Below are positions 22,554 through 29,975 of a stretch of 38,481 bases of DNA, piece by piece. A program made the translations under genes and the position numbers. The first letter of the stretch is position 1. Every line of letters begins with the position of its first letter. The stretch is from SVTX01 sp045588675 (GTDB taxonomy: Bacteria; Bacillota; Clostridia; Oscillospirales; CAG-272). The stretch covers positions 1 through 38,481 of the forward strand of contig JAZNER010000072.1 in NCBI GenBank assembly GCA_045588675.1, written 5' to 3'. Below the pieces are notes generated by a model. It searched no databases. It was given only the letters and a program-made list of their open reading frames with translations, and had not been told where the DNA came from.

Positions 22554-22590
22554 CAAGTTTAAAACTACTTTCTAGCATAAATCGACAAAT
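22554..22590 (+). repeat. 37-bp intergenic repeat, copy B
   Basis: It matches 18798-18834 except for three bases in the middle. A third partial copy, CAAGTTTAAA, lies at 22613-22622. It is in the gap after the immunity gene and upstream of a terminator and ATGACTATA copy 6. The duplicated gap sequence suggests a shared control element or the scar of a module exchange. Confidence 0.7.
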
Positions 22591-22632
22591 TACCCGCCCA
22601 ACACTAAAACGGCAAGTTTAAAGCGATATTTC

Positions 22633-22659
22633 AGCCCTGCACGATTGCGGGGCTTTTTT
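22633..22659 (+). terminator. Terminator after the head/toxin genes
   Basis: AGCCCTGC (22633-22640) pairs with GCGGGGCT (22647-22654), with one G-U pair, followed by a run of six T. It ends the terminase-portal-toxin transcription unit just before ATGACTATA copy 6. Confidence 0.8.
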
Positions 22660-22668
22660 CATGCCTAA

Positions 22669-22677
22669 ATGACTATA
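22669..22677 (+). promoter_or_regulatory. ATGACTATA motif, copy 6
   Basis: The motif comes 10 bp after a terminator and exactly 14 nt (ATG to ATG) before the start at 22683, the same spacing as copies 4 and 8. The intervening bases are AGGAT. As a frame it reads MTIRI and stops at TGA overlapping the next start. Confidence 0.55.
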
Positions 22678-22682
22678 AGGAT

Positions 22683-22844
22683 ATGAGAATAATATCAGAT
22701 GAGCTATTCGCACGGCTCGTTAAAGAATTGGCGAAAGACGAAAAGGTGGCAATTTTCCAGCAGCTTCTGTTATCGCCTAAAAAAGACGAAACAGCCCCAG
22801 CCGAAGAGGAAAACACAGAGCCACAGCAAGGGGGCGATAAATGA
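22683..22844 (+). CDS. Small protein at the head of the fibre/DGR operon
   Basis: The product, 53 residues, has a helical N-terminal half (ISDELFARLVKELAKDEKVA) and a disordered acidic C-terminal half (ETAPAEEENTEPQQGGDK). It starts at ATG 22683 right after ATGACTATA copy 6, and its stop overlaps the next start as ATGA. I recognise no family. The coupled start supports it being translated. Confidence 0.55.
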   Translation: MRIISDELFARLVKELAKDEKVAIFQQLLLSPKKDETAPAEEENTEPQQGGDK

Positions 22845-23194
22845 ACTATGGCAGAGTGACACCCCGCCCAAGGCAGGGAACAACAGGCATTAGCGTAGAG
22901 GAAGATTTACACGCTAACGAGGGCGCATGGATTAGCCCGCCCGACCGAGTAGCAGCCGTTACCGTTGCCGTACATATTCCCGCCAATGAATCCGCTACAT
23001 TTGTAATCGAAACATCATGCAACAGAGCGGACACAATCGGCGAAAATGGCGAGGGGGGCTATTGGGATAACCCGTTCGGCGAGGGCACAATATTAAACGA
23101 AAACACCGTTTTAATGCTGGCGAACGCCGTTACAGGAATTCGCGTCCGATGTATCAGCGCAAGCTCGACAATAAACGTTTGCTTTGTGGGGTAG
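22841..23194 (+). CDS. Beta-rich virion-type protein, unknown
   Basis: The product is 117 residues, mostly beta strands: VAAVTVAVHIPANESATFVI, then TILNENTVLMLANAVTGIRV and SASSTINVCFVG. This compact jelly-roll-like composition is common in head-decoration or fibre-base proteins. It is the second gene of the operon that contains the fibre-like protein and DGR variable protein 2, so it may form part of the same appendage. No family was recognised. Confidence 0.55.
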   Translation: MNYGRVTPRPRQGTTGISVEEDLHANEGAWISPPDRVAAVTVAVHIPANESATFVIETSCNRADTIGENGEGGYWDNPFGEGTILNENTVLMLANAVTGIRVRCISASSTINVCFVG

Positions 23195-23197
23195 CCT

Positions 23198-23506
23198 ATG
23201 AAGTATTACGGCCTAATTATTCCGTCCGTTTTCCCGACGGGCGTATTTATCCAAAGTATCGAGCAAACAGGAAGCTCCGACGAATCAGAGGGAATCAACA
23301 CATTAACCGTAACAATGACAAACCAGCAGACCGCGCAGTTTCAAGTCAAAAACGGCAAGACGGGAACGGGCGCGACCGTAGAAACCGCTGGAATGTTCGG
23401 TTTTTACATCAACAACAACACGGGCGATTTAATGCTTTCCTACAGCGGAAACAACGCGCCCGACCTATCAATCAACAGTAACGGCGAATTGATATACACA
23501 TACTAA
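23198..23506 (+). CDS. Fibre-like protein
   Basis: The product is 102 residues. The strand-turn segment TVTMTNQQTAQFQVKNGKTG and the C-terminal block MFGFYINNNTGDLMLSYSGN, ending DLSINSNGELIYTY, resemble head-fibre or short tail-fibre subunits that often contain a VKNGxxG module and end in an IYTY-like strand. It lies directly before DGR variable protein 2 and could anchor it to the virion. Confidence 0.6.
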   Translation: MKYYGLIIPSVFPTGVFIQSIEQTGSSDESEGINTLTVTMTNQQTAQFQVKNGKTGTGATVETAGMFGFYINNNTGDLMLSYSGNNAPDLSINSNGELIYTY

Positions 23507-23524
23507 CAAAGGAGATTTGAAAAA

Positions 23525-24505
23525 ATGGGAACAGTAAACCTCGGACAGGTCGCCGCCCTAATCCAAAGCGTAAGCGCGGAAGCATTAGCAGAGGGTGCAG
23601 CACCAACAGCAAGGAACGCGGGAACAAAAGCAAACGCACAGTTGATTTTTGGTATTCCCGTAGCTACAGCATTGAGCCACAATATCCCGCGCTTAGTGCC
23701 TAAAGACATTACGGCGTACATTACCGACGGCACATTTTGGAAGCGATTAGCAGGCACAAACGGCTTCGCTCTTTTTGAAGATATTTATGTCGGCGATTAT
23801 TTCAGAATGAGCCGCGCCATATCAGCATACGAGCGCACAGGACAGTATCAAATAACAGGCTCGCAGTATGTAACCATTGCGGGGCTTGATACCATGATGA
23901 ACAACGGCGACCAAGGAAGCGGCGTTAACTATCACCATGCCGTCATGGTTGCGGGGCAAGGTTTTGGCGGCACGCAGCACTTCGGACGAAGCCGCATGAA
24001 CGCGACAAACACCACCGAGGGTGGCTATAAAGCAAGCGAAATGAATACCCTCGTTTTAGGCGATGTAGTAAGCGCAGGAAGCACCGCGGCCGACGCGACA
24101 ATTAACCAGCAGCTCTACGCAGAGTTTGGCGCACATCTGAAAACTACCCGCGAGCTGGTGTCAAACGCAATCAACGCCACAGGCTACAACAGATTTGGGA
24201 GCGCGACAGGCTGCGCAAGTAACTGGGAATGGATAAGCGCGCAGGCTATTTTAATGAGTGAGGTCGAAGCCTACGGCTCTATAACTTGGAGCAGTTCGGG
24301 CTATGATACAGGAAATGCAAACCGACAGCTGCCGCTTTTTGCATTTAGCAAACAGGCACAAAATAACCGTACGGCTTATTGGTGGCTAAAAGACATTGCG
24401 TCCGCCGCTAGTTTCTGCTTTGCCTACAACAATGGCTATAGCAGCTACTACTACGCGAGCAGTGCGAGCCTTTACGTTCGTCCCCGCTTCATCTTAGGGG
24501 CATAG
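23525..24505 (+). CDS. DGR variable protein 2 (C-type-lectin-like virion protein)
   Basis: The 326-residue protein has an N-terminal segment (1-75) like virion-attached proteins (MGTVNLGQVAALIQSVSAEA) and then a formylglycine-enzyme-type lectin fold. That fold includes FEDIYVGDYFRMSRAI, GSQYVTIAGLDTMMNN and YWWLKDIASAASF, and ends YVRPRFILGA. Nucleotides 24395-24486 are VR2. Residues at the 12 AAY-derived positions are S,F,Y,N,N,Y,S,Y,Y,S,S,L. GGAGA precedes ATG 23525. It is the probable receptor-binding or display protein whose tip is diversified by the adjacent DGR. Confidence 0.92.
   Translation: MGTVNLGQVAALIQSVSAEALAEGAAPTARNAGTKANAQLIFGIPVATALSHNIPRLVPKDITAYITDGTFWKRLAGTNGFALFEDIYVGDYFRMSRAISAYERTGQYQITGSQYVTIAGLDTMMNNGDQGSGVNYHHAVMVAGQGFGGTQHFGRSRMNATNTTEGGYKASEMNTLVLGDVVSAGSTAADATINQQLYAEFGAHLKTTRELVSNAINATGYNRFGSATGCASNWEWISAQAILMSEVEAYGSITWSSSGYDTGNANRQLPLFAFSKQAQNNRTAYWWLKDIASAASFCFAYNNGYSSYYYASSASLYVRPRFILGA
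24395..24486 (+). repeat. DGR variable repeat VR2
   Basis: The 92-bp segment aligns without gaps to the TR at 25139-25230. All 12 differences fall on TR adenines (changes to G, T or C) and no other base differs. Directly after it, the VR has CGCTTC where the TR has CGATTT, the kind of 3' difference that separates IMH from IMH* and makes transfer one-way. Confidence 0.97.
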
Positions 24506-24549
24506 CCCCGCAATCCGCTAATCTCCGCCCCGTGCGGGCGGGATAGCGG
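24497..24549 (+). promoter_or_regulatory. Two hairpins downstream of VR2
   Basis: GGGGC-ATA-GCCCC (24497-24509) spans the stop codon 10 bp after VR2. A longer stem follows: CCGCTA (24515-24520) pairs with TAGCGG (24544-24549) and encloses CCGCCC-CGTGC-GGGCGG (24525-24541). The first is well placed for a DGR target-recognition hairpin. The second could share that role or slow transcription, but it lacks a T-run. Confidence 0.6.
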
Positions 24550-24553
24550 AAAA

Positions 24554-24562
24554 ATGACTATA
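24554..24562 (+). promoter_or_regulatory. ATGACTATA motif, copy 7
   Basis: The motif lies directly after the VR2 hairpin and 28 nt before the Avd-like start. Overlapping mini-frames run through it: MTI then TGA, whose ATGA opens a seven-codon frame MIKRFIK, whose stop overlaps the Avd-like start at 24582. AAAGG serves as ribosome-binding site. It may be the promoter for the avd-TR-rt unit. Confidence 0.5.
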
Positions 24563-24581
24563 TGATTAAAAGGTTTATAAA

Positions 24582-25130
24582 ATGAGTGTTCTGAAAAACT
24601 TACAAAATCTAAGCGATTTAGAGTTTTACAAATGCGCCGAAAAATTGCAAGACGACATCACAGATTTTGCATTGCGTAACTTCGGATTAAAGCGAAGCCC
24701 GCGAAGCGTAAATCAGATAATCAAAGATATTGAGGAAGCAGACCAAGAAACCATAAACGGGATTTTTGCGAAATACGGTAGGAAACCAAATCAAGGTTTT
24801 AATAGCGAGTTTCCCGAATGGTTCATCGAAAACCGCAAGTTGCATTTAATCGCATTTACAGACACCCTAATTGAAAACATCATAGCCGCCAATATCATAC
24901 ACCCCGTAACAATCGCGGAATGTGACCAGCGGCGATGTTTACAAGACGCGGCAATCGGCGTTTGCGGAAACCTCTACCGAGAGTTTCAATATCTAAAACG
25001 CCATTTGCCTATAAATCTAAATTGGATTGCGGGAACTATTGCCCTAATCCAATACGAGGAAAAATTATTGAAAGGTTGGCGACAATCAGACAATAAAATC
25101 CGTAGTAAAATACAGAATAAACAAGGGTAA
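24582..25130 (+). CDS. avd: DGR accessory protein (Avd-like)
   Basis: The 182-residue protein is predicted all-helical. The C-terminal 90 residues (ECDQRRCLQDAAIGVCGNLY, LYREFQYLKRHLPIN, and LIQYEEKLLKGWRQSDNKIR) resemble the four-helix bundle of Avd, with its basic face and terminal KGW-type motif. It is longer than the usual 120-130 residues because of an N-terminal helical extension. In Bordetella phage, Avd forms a pentamer that binds the reverse transcriptase and TR RNA. Its place between VR2 and TR is the standard one. Confidence 0.7.
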   Translation: MSVLKNLQNLSDLEFYKCAEKLQDDITDFALRNFGLKRSPRSVNQIIKDIEEADQETINGIFAKYGRKPNQGFNSEFPEWFIENRKLHLIAFTDTLIENIIAANIIHPVTIAECDQRRCLQDAAIGVCGNLYREFQYLKRHLPINLNWIAGTIALIQYEEKLLKGWRQSDNKIRSKIQNKQG

Positions 25131-25138
25131 GATTTGTT

Positions 25139-25230
25139 ATTGCGTCCGCCGCTAATTTCTGCAATGCCAACAACAATGGCAATAGCAACTACAACAACGC
25201 GAGCAATGCGAACAATTACGTTCGTCCCCG
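25139..25230 (+). repeat. DGR template repeat TR
   Basis: The 92-bp template contains 29 adenines, concentrated in 12 AAC/AAT codons when read in the VR frame. Any change of A in these codons avoids stop codons, a hallmark of DGR templates. It matches VR2 and VR1 except at adenines (plus one base in VR1). It lies 8 bp after the Avd-like stop and upstream of the reverse transcriptase on the same strand. The IMH*-like 3' boundary is CGATTT. Confidence 0.97.
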
Positions 25231-25311
25231 ATTTGAATGGCGCACAGCGTATTTTTAGACAAGTGCGTTTAACGAAGGAAATCTTATCCTGCGCCGTAAC
25301 AAGCCAAACAA

Positions 25312-25366
25312 AACGGGCGACGCGGTTTGATACGTCACGCCGCTACACGCGCCCGTTATTTTTTTT
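25312..25366 (+). terminator. Terminator or attenuator between TR and reverse transcriptase
   Basis: An 8-bp perfect stem (25312-25319 with 25350-25357), a 30-nt loop with possible inner CGG/CCG pairing, and ATTTTTTTT. It would separate TR RNA from reverse transcriptase mRNA levels. Confidence 0.65.
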
Positions 25367-25385
25367 ATATTTAGGATTTTTGAAA

Positions 25386-26531
25386 ATGGGTATATTGTAC
25401 GAAAAGCTGCTAGATCTGAACAACCTACACGAAGCCTACATAAAAAGCAAAAGCGGCGTGGAGTGGAAAGAATCAGTACAAAAATACGGAATCTACGAGC
25501 TGGCACACATTCAAGAATTGAGCGAAGCCCTTAAAAATCACACCTACAGGCAAAAGCCCTTTTATGAGTTTGACATCAACGAACGCGGAAAGCAGCGGCA
25601 TATTAAAAGCCTGCACATCAGCGACCGCGTTTTACAGCGCGCATTATGCGACCAAATATTAACGCCCGAATTGCAGAAATATTTAATTTATGACAACGGC
25701 GCGAGCGTAAAAGATAAAGGGATAGAGTTTTCCCGCCGACGGCTAAAAACACATTTAACGCGCTATTACAAAAAACACGGGCGCGACGGCTATATATTGC
25801 TAATCGATTTTTCAAAATATTTTGACAATATCCGCCACGATAAACTATTAGAAATGATTGCCGCAAAAATCGACGACGTGGAAGTTATCGAGCTATTACG
25901 GCATTTAATCGCGACATTTGACACAGCAGACAACGCGGGGCGTTCCGTAGGAATCGGCAGCCAAATATCACAGATTGCAGGGATTTTCTACCCGACCCGC
26001 ATTGATAATTATTGCAAGATAATCCGCAGCGTAAAATATTATGGCCGCTATATGGACGACACATATATCATTCATAACGACAAACAATATTTGCGCGAAC
26101 TATTGCACGATATACAGCAGATTTGCGACGAATTGGGAATCATCATAAACAAGAAGAAAACGCAGATTGTAAAGCTATCAAGCGGATTTACATTTCTAAA
26201 AATGCGCTATTTAATCACGTACACAGGAAAGATTATTGTAATTCCATGCAAGGCCAGCATAACACGCGAACGGCGCAAGCTGCGGAAACTAAAAAGATTT
26301 GTATTAGCGGGGCGCATAACACCCGCAGAAATCCGCGAGCAATACAAAAGCTGGCGCGGGAATCTAATCAAATACAACGCATATAAAAGCGTTCGCTCCA
26401 CGGACGCATTATATAAATCATTATTCGGGGGCTATTATGGCAAAGAAGAAAACGGAATTAACGGAAGAAGAGCGCGGCGCGATAGAATCGCAAATCCGCA
26501 CGCTCCAATCAAGGCTAGACGCGCCAACTAG
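25386..26531 (+). CDS. DGR reverse transcriptase
   Basis: The 381-residue protein has the palm motifs of a group-II-intron-like reverse transcriptase. Asp141 lies in LLIDFSKYFDN, the DGR-type SQ motif (Ser195-Gln196) in GIGSQISQIAG, and catalytic YMDD at 222-225. Thumb-region motifs follow (NKKKTQIVKLSSGFTFL; RRKLRKLKRF). It has no maturase or endonuclease domain, as expected. The enzyme copies TR RNA with errors at adenines to give cDNA that replaces VR sequence. ATG 25386 is the first start after the TR terminator. The 3' end overlaps the next gene by 95 nt. Confidence 0.95.
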   Translation: MGILYEKLLDLNNLHEAYIKSKSGVEWKESVQKYGIYELAHIQELSEALKNHTYRQKPFYEFDINERGKQRHIKSLHISDRVLQRALCDQILTPELQKYLIYDNGASVKDKGIEFSRRRLKTHLTRYYKKHGRDGYILLIDFSKYFDNIRHDKLLEMIAAKIDDVEVIELLRHLIATFDTADNAGRSVGIGSQISQIAGIFYPTRIDNYCKIIRSVKYYGRYMDDTYIIHNDKQYLRELLHDIQQICDELGIIINKKKTQIVKLSSGFTFLKMRYLITYTGKIIVIPCKASITRERRKLRKLKRFVLAGRITPAEIREQYKSWRGNLIKYNAYKSVRSTDALYKSLFGGYYGKEENGINGRRARRDRIANPHAPIKARRAN

Positions 26532-26691
26532 CGATATTGGCGATTGGAAGATTATCAAGATTTACGAAGCGCGATTAAGCGGCGAGAGCGACCCTTATAA
26601 TTTTGAGGAATTAAAAGCAGCCCGCCAAGCAGTACGCGACGAAATCAACGCGCTACAGGCACAGCTGGCCGAATCCAGCAAGGGGGAATAA
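26437..26691 (+). CDS. Small coiled-coil protein overlapping the RT gene
   Basis: The product is 84 residues with two helical stretches (TEEERGAIESQIRTLQSRLD and FEELKAARQAVRDEINALQA) and no known domain. It starts at ATG 26437 after GGGGG, inside the reverse transcriptase frame. It could be a tail accessory protein that belongs with the tape measure downstream, or an extra DGR factor. Codon pattern in its frame is phage-like in the overlap, so both frames may be used. Confidence 0.6.
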   Translation: MAKKKTELTEEERGAIESQIRTLQSRLDAPTSDIGDWKIIKIYEARLSGESDPYNFEELKAARQAVRDEINALQAQLAESSKGE

Positions 26692-26843
26692 TGCAAAAAG
26701 GGATTGTATTATCACAGGCGGACATTAAAAAGATTATCGCCGAACATTTCAAAGTCAAAGAAGATAAGGTCGTCCCGACCCGCTACAGCTTTATAGTTTT
26801 GGAAGAAGAGGACGACGGCAAACCGCACATCAAGGGAAATTAG
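26691..26843 (+). CDS. Small protein, unknown
   Basis: The product is 50 residues. A helix (SQADIKKIIAEHFKV) leads to strands VPTRYSFIVLEEEDD. Short proteins of this kind recur in phage operons, but I cannot name the family. The start overlaps the preceding stop (TAATG) and it is followed directly by a terminator, so it is the last gene of the fibre/DGR operon. Confidence 0.55.
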   Translation: MQKGIVLSQADIKKIIAEHFKVKEDKVVPTRYSFIVLEEEDDGKPHIKGN

Positions 26844-26849
26844 CGGAAA

Positions 26850-26878
26850 ATAGGGGAACATTTCCCCTATTTTTTTTT
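26850..26878 (+). terminator. Terminator of the fibre/DGR operon
   Basis: ATAGGGGAA (26850-26858) pairs with TTCCCCTAT (26862-26870) across a 3-nt loop, followed by eight T after the stem. It is a very strong intrinsic terminator, and the symmetric A/T flanks could make it work in both directions. Confidence 0.9.
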
Positions 26879-26899
26879 ACCCATACGGAAACGCAAAAA

Positions 26900-26908
26900 A
26901 TGACTATA
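26900..26908 (+). promoter_or_regulatory. ATGACTATA motif, copy 8
   Basis: The motif lies 22 bp after the strong terminator and exactly 14 nt (ATG to ATG) before the tape measure start at 26914, with AGAGT between and no conventional ribosome-binding site. A promoter is needed here because of the terminator, which argues for a transcriptional role of the motif. Confidence 0.6.
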
Positions 26909-26913
26909 AGAGT

Positions 26914-29601
26914 ATGGCAAACGATAGCGAAGTAAACATCGGCACAAAGGTCGATGAAAGCGGCCTAGATAAAGGCCTTAAAAGCGTAAAAAACAAAGTA
27001 AACAACGCCGCAAAAGATATGAACAAGGGCGCGAAAGCAACGAACGCCCTCAAAACAGCATTTAACGAAACAGGCGGCGCGGCTTCATCATTTGCAAGCA
27101 AAATGGGAAGCGTAGCCAGCAGCGGCGGCGCAGTTGCAGCAGGAATCACCGCCGCAATATTGGCAGCTAAAAAGTACATCGAAACCCTCAAACAGGCAAA
27201 CGAAGCCTACAAGGTGCAGGAAAAGGCAGAAAGCGCGCTGCAGAAAGCGGCGGAAAACAATCCATATCTTAATCGCGAGAGCGTCCAGCACCTAAAAGAC
27301 TACGCAAGCGAAATCCAAAGCGTTTCTAACTTCGGCGACGAGGGAACAATAGACGTAATGGCGCAGCTTGCCGCCGCTGGACGCAACGAAAGCGAGATAA
27401 TGAAAATTATGGGCGCGGCCGCAGATTATGCAGCAGCAAAGCATATTGATTTAAGAACCGCAGCCGAAACCCTTAACGCCACATATAGCGGCATGGCGGG
27501 AGTTATGGGGCGACAGATTGCCGACATCAAGGATTTAACCGACGAGCAATTAAAGAACGGCGACGCTATAGATTTAATCGCGCAGAAATACAAAGGATTT
27601 GCACAGGAAGCAGTAGACAGCGGCACACAGGCAAAAAACGCGTTCGGCGACTTCATGGAATCGCTGGGAAGATTTGCGAATCCGACATTTGAAGCATTGA
27701 GCCAAAAAGCAAAATCATTTTGGGAATCAATGACCAAAAACATGAGCAAGTTTAACGACGCTATAGAAAAGGCGCGCGAAACTTGGGTAATCGGTGGTGA
27801 TTATCAGTGGAGTAAAGGCTTTGTCAAAGAAATAAACGAAAACTTGGAGAGCGTACACGCAAACAGAAAAACAGATTATTTTGAAGATAACGCCGAATCA
27901 TTAACCGACGACAACTTAAAACACTTAATTACATATCTCGATTTACAGAAAAAACTCAACGACAATGAGCGGCAATTTTTGGAAATATTGAAAGCCGAAA
28001 AGACACACCGCGAAAACCGAGCAGAAGCAGCAAAAGAGTACACGGGATATATTGAGAAATGGCGCAACGCCAGCAAAGAAGAATTACTCGCCCGACAGAA
28101 AGCGCTCACTACAACCGAGTATAATTTACAGGAATTAAAAGCCGTAAACGATACCCTCGCAAAAATCGGGCAGCAGGAACGGGAAAACCAAAAAGAACAG
28201 CAGAAAACCGCGGACGATTACGCAAAGGCCAGCAATCAGAAATTACAGGACAGTTTAAAAGCCCTTGAAGTTGAAGCAAAGGCAAGGGGCGAAGCTGTAA
28301 GCGCGCAAGATAAATACAATGTCTATCTGCAATCCTATATTGATTTAATGACAAAAACCGAGGGGCTTATTAAAGAGGGCTACCCCGTAGAACAGAAGCG
28401 GCTCGAACAGCTCAAAGAAGCAAAGAAAGCCGTAGATGAAGCCGCCGACGCAGAAAAGAAACTCGCCGCGGCTATCGAATTGACACGCGCAGCAACCGAA
28501 GCCCTTAACAGTGCAAGCCGACATTTAACACCTGCCGCAGAACTCGAAGCCGAAATCAAGCAGCTAGAGGAAATTAAAGCAAAAATCGAAACCATGAGCG
28601 ACGAGGAAATAGCAGCAGCGCAAAAAGGACTAGAAGCCCAGCTCACCAAATCCGAGATTTTAGCGGGATTGAACGAAGCCGAAAAACAGGCAACACTCGC
28701 CAAAGTAGAAGCAATAACGGCCACAGAAAAAACATGGTGGGACAAATACGCCGACCAGCAACAGCAGATGTTAGAGCTAAAGCAGAAAATCGACGAAAGC
28801 GAAGTATTGAGCGAAGAGGAAAAAGTCAACGCATTAAAGGCTATTGATGAATCATACAGCCAAAGCCGCAAGCAGCAGTTCGCAGAACTTGCAACCGAAA
28901 TAAAAGGCTATACCGACCAAGCCGTGCAGATTGTACAACAGGCGGCACAGTTGCAGCTCGATGTCGTAAAGAATCAAGCCACCGCCGAACAAGCAGAGCT
29001 TGAAATCAAATACCGTAAAGGCGAAATCGGCGAAGAGGAATACAACAAAAAAGTAGCAGAATCCAAAAAGAAAGCCGCTAAAGAGCAGTATAAAATACAG
29101 ATGTGGCAGTGGGGCGCAAGCATACTACAGGCAACAGCAAACATTGCGCAGGGTGTTTCTATGGCAATAGCACAGGGCGGCGTTGCTGGATTGATTACGG
29201 GCGCATTAGTAGGAGCAGCGGGCGCGGTACAGATTGCAAGCATTATCGCCAGCAAGCCAACCCCGCCGAGCTTCTCAACGGGCGGTATTATTCAAGGCAG
29301 CTCCACACACGGCGACAATATCGCAGCCAACCTAAACAGCCGCGAAATGGTGATGAACATGAGCCAGCAAAAAGCATTGTGGGACTTCATCAACGGCGGC
29401 AGCAATGGCAGCGCGGGCGGTACAAACATCGTAATAAATAACAGCGCGTCTAATTTAGTACGGGCACAGCCGCAAATCACTAAAGACAAAATCGAATTAT
29501 TGATTGACGCGCGCGTAAATGACAGCCTTAAAAACGGCCGCTACAATACCAGCCTAAACATGGCACAGCAGGGCATGAGCGGCGATTTTTACGGAATCTA
29601 G
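26914..29601 (+). CDS. Tail tape measure protein
   Basis: The 895-residue protein is mostly helical. An N-terminal part has small-residue-rich stretches (GGAASSFASKMGSVASSGGA, VAAGITAAILAAKKYIETLK), long coiled coils run through about 300-690, and a hydrophobic segment lies at about 735-785 (WGASILQATANIAQGVSMAI). A C-terminal part contains FSTGGIIQGSSTHGDNIAAN and NSREMVMNMSQQ, typical of tape measure C-termini. At about 0.15 nm per residue it would set a tail of roughly 130 nm. It opens the distal-tail operon. Confidence 0.92.
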   Translation: MANDSEVNIGTKVDESGLDKGLKSVKNKVNNAAKDMNKGAKATNALKTAFNETGGAASSFASKMGSVASSGGAVAAGITAAILAAKKYIETLKQANEAYKVQEKAESALQKAAENNPYLNRESVQHLKDYASEIQSVSNFGDEGTIDVMAQLAAAGRNESEIMKIMGAAADYAAAKHIDLRTAAETLNATYSGMAGVMGRQIADIKDLTDEQLKNGDAIDLIAQKYKGFAQEAVDSGTQAKNAFGDFMESLGRFANPTFEALSQKAKSFWESMTKNMSKFNDAIEKARETWVIGGDYQWSKGFVKEINENLESVHANRKTDYFEDNAESLTDDNLKHLITYLDLQKKLNDNERQFLEILKAEKTHRENRAEAAKEYTGYIEKWRNASKEELLARQKALTTTEYNLQELKAVNDTLAKIGQQERENQKEQQKTADDYAKASNQKLQDSLKALEVEAKARGEAVSAQDKYNVYLQSYIDLMTKTEGLIKEGYPVEQKRLEQLKEAKKAVDEAADAEKKLAAAIELTRAATEALNSASRHLTPAAELEAEIKQLEEIKAKIETMSDEEIAAAQKGLEAQLTKSEILAGLNEAEKQATLAKVEAITATEKTWWDKYADQQQQMLELKQKIDESEVLSEEEKVNALKAIDESYSQSRKQQFAELATEIKGYTDQAVQIVQQAAQLQLDVVKNQATAEQAELEIKYRKGEIGEEEYNKKVAESKKKAAKEQYKIQMWQWGASILQATANIAQGVSMAIAQGGVAGLITGALVGAAGAVQIASIIASKPTPPSFSTGGIIQGSSTHGDNIAANLNSREMVMNMSQQKALWDFINGGSNGSAGGTNIVINNSASNLVRAQPQITKDKIELLIDARVNDSLKNGRYNTSLNMAQQGMSGDFYGI

Positions 29602-29610
29602 GGGGGCAAT

Positions 29611-29973
29611 ATGGCAGAATGGAGCGAATACGTTAACGCCAATTTATACGGCCAAGACGGCAGTTATAACGACAACACCGAGAAAGTGGAATTTAAAAGC
29701 GGGCGCAAAATCGAGTATTTACGAAACAGCGTACCAAAGAAAACCCACGCCCTTAATCTATCATGCAAAGACAAGGGCACGCCCAAAATAAACGGCAAGA
29801 CCGAGTTCGAGCATTTTCTCTATTGGTACGAAAACACCGTAAAAAGCGGTACTATCCCTTTTTATCTAACCGATGTAATAACAGGCAGTGGCCGCAAGCT
29901 CTACACAATCAAAGTTGACGGCTGGACGGGTCAGAAAAACAAGGAAATCAGCCTAACATTAGAAGAGGTTTAA
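29611..29973 (+). CDS. Tail tip protein (lambda gpM-like position)
   Basis: The product, 120 residues, is beta-rich, with KVEFKSGRKIEYLRNSVPKK, FYLTDVITGSGRKLYTIKVD and a closing strand KEISLTLEEV. It lies between the tape measure and the gpL-like gene, the slot of lambda gpM and related minor tail proteins that form the distal tail ring. Family assignment rests on position and general strand pattern. Confidence 0.65.
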   Translation: MAEWSEYVNANLYGQDGSYNDNTEKVEFKSGRKIEYLRNSVPKKTHALNLSCKDKGTPKINGKTEFEHFLYWYENTVKSGTIPFYLTDVITGSGRKLYTIKVDGWTGQKNKEISLTLEEV

Positions 29974-29975
29974 AA

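Larger units (their letters stand above)
25131..25366 (+). ncRNA. Probable DGR template RNA with a 3' terminator hairpin
   Basis: The TR and a 136-nt spacer lie between avd and rt. The spacer ends in a stem of AACGGGCG (25312-25319) and CGCCCGTT (25350-25357), followed by a T-rich run (25359-25366), a terminator-like structure 20 nt before the rt start. A TR RNA ending here would comprise TR plus spacer, the segment that in Bordetella phage serves as template and self-primer. Some transcripts must read through to express rt. The frame of rt is open across this region, but that is judged chance. Confidence 0.6.

Noticed and set aside
25134..25385. Upstream extension of the reverse transcriptase frame through the TR
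   Set aside because: The frame is open, but the translated TR is low-complexity, a terminator lies before ATG 25386, and a TR is not expected to be coded in rt.
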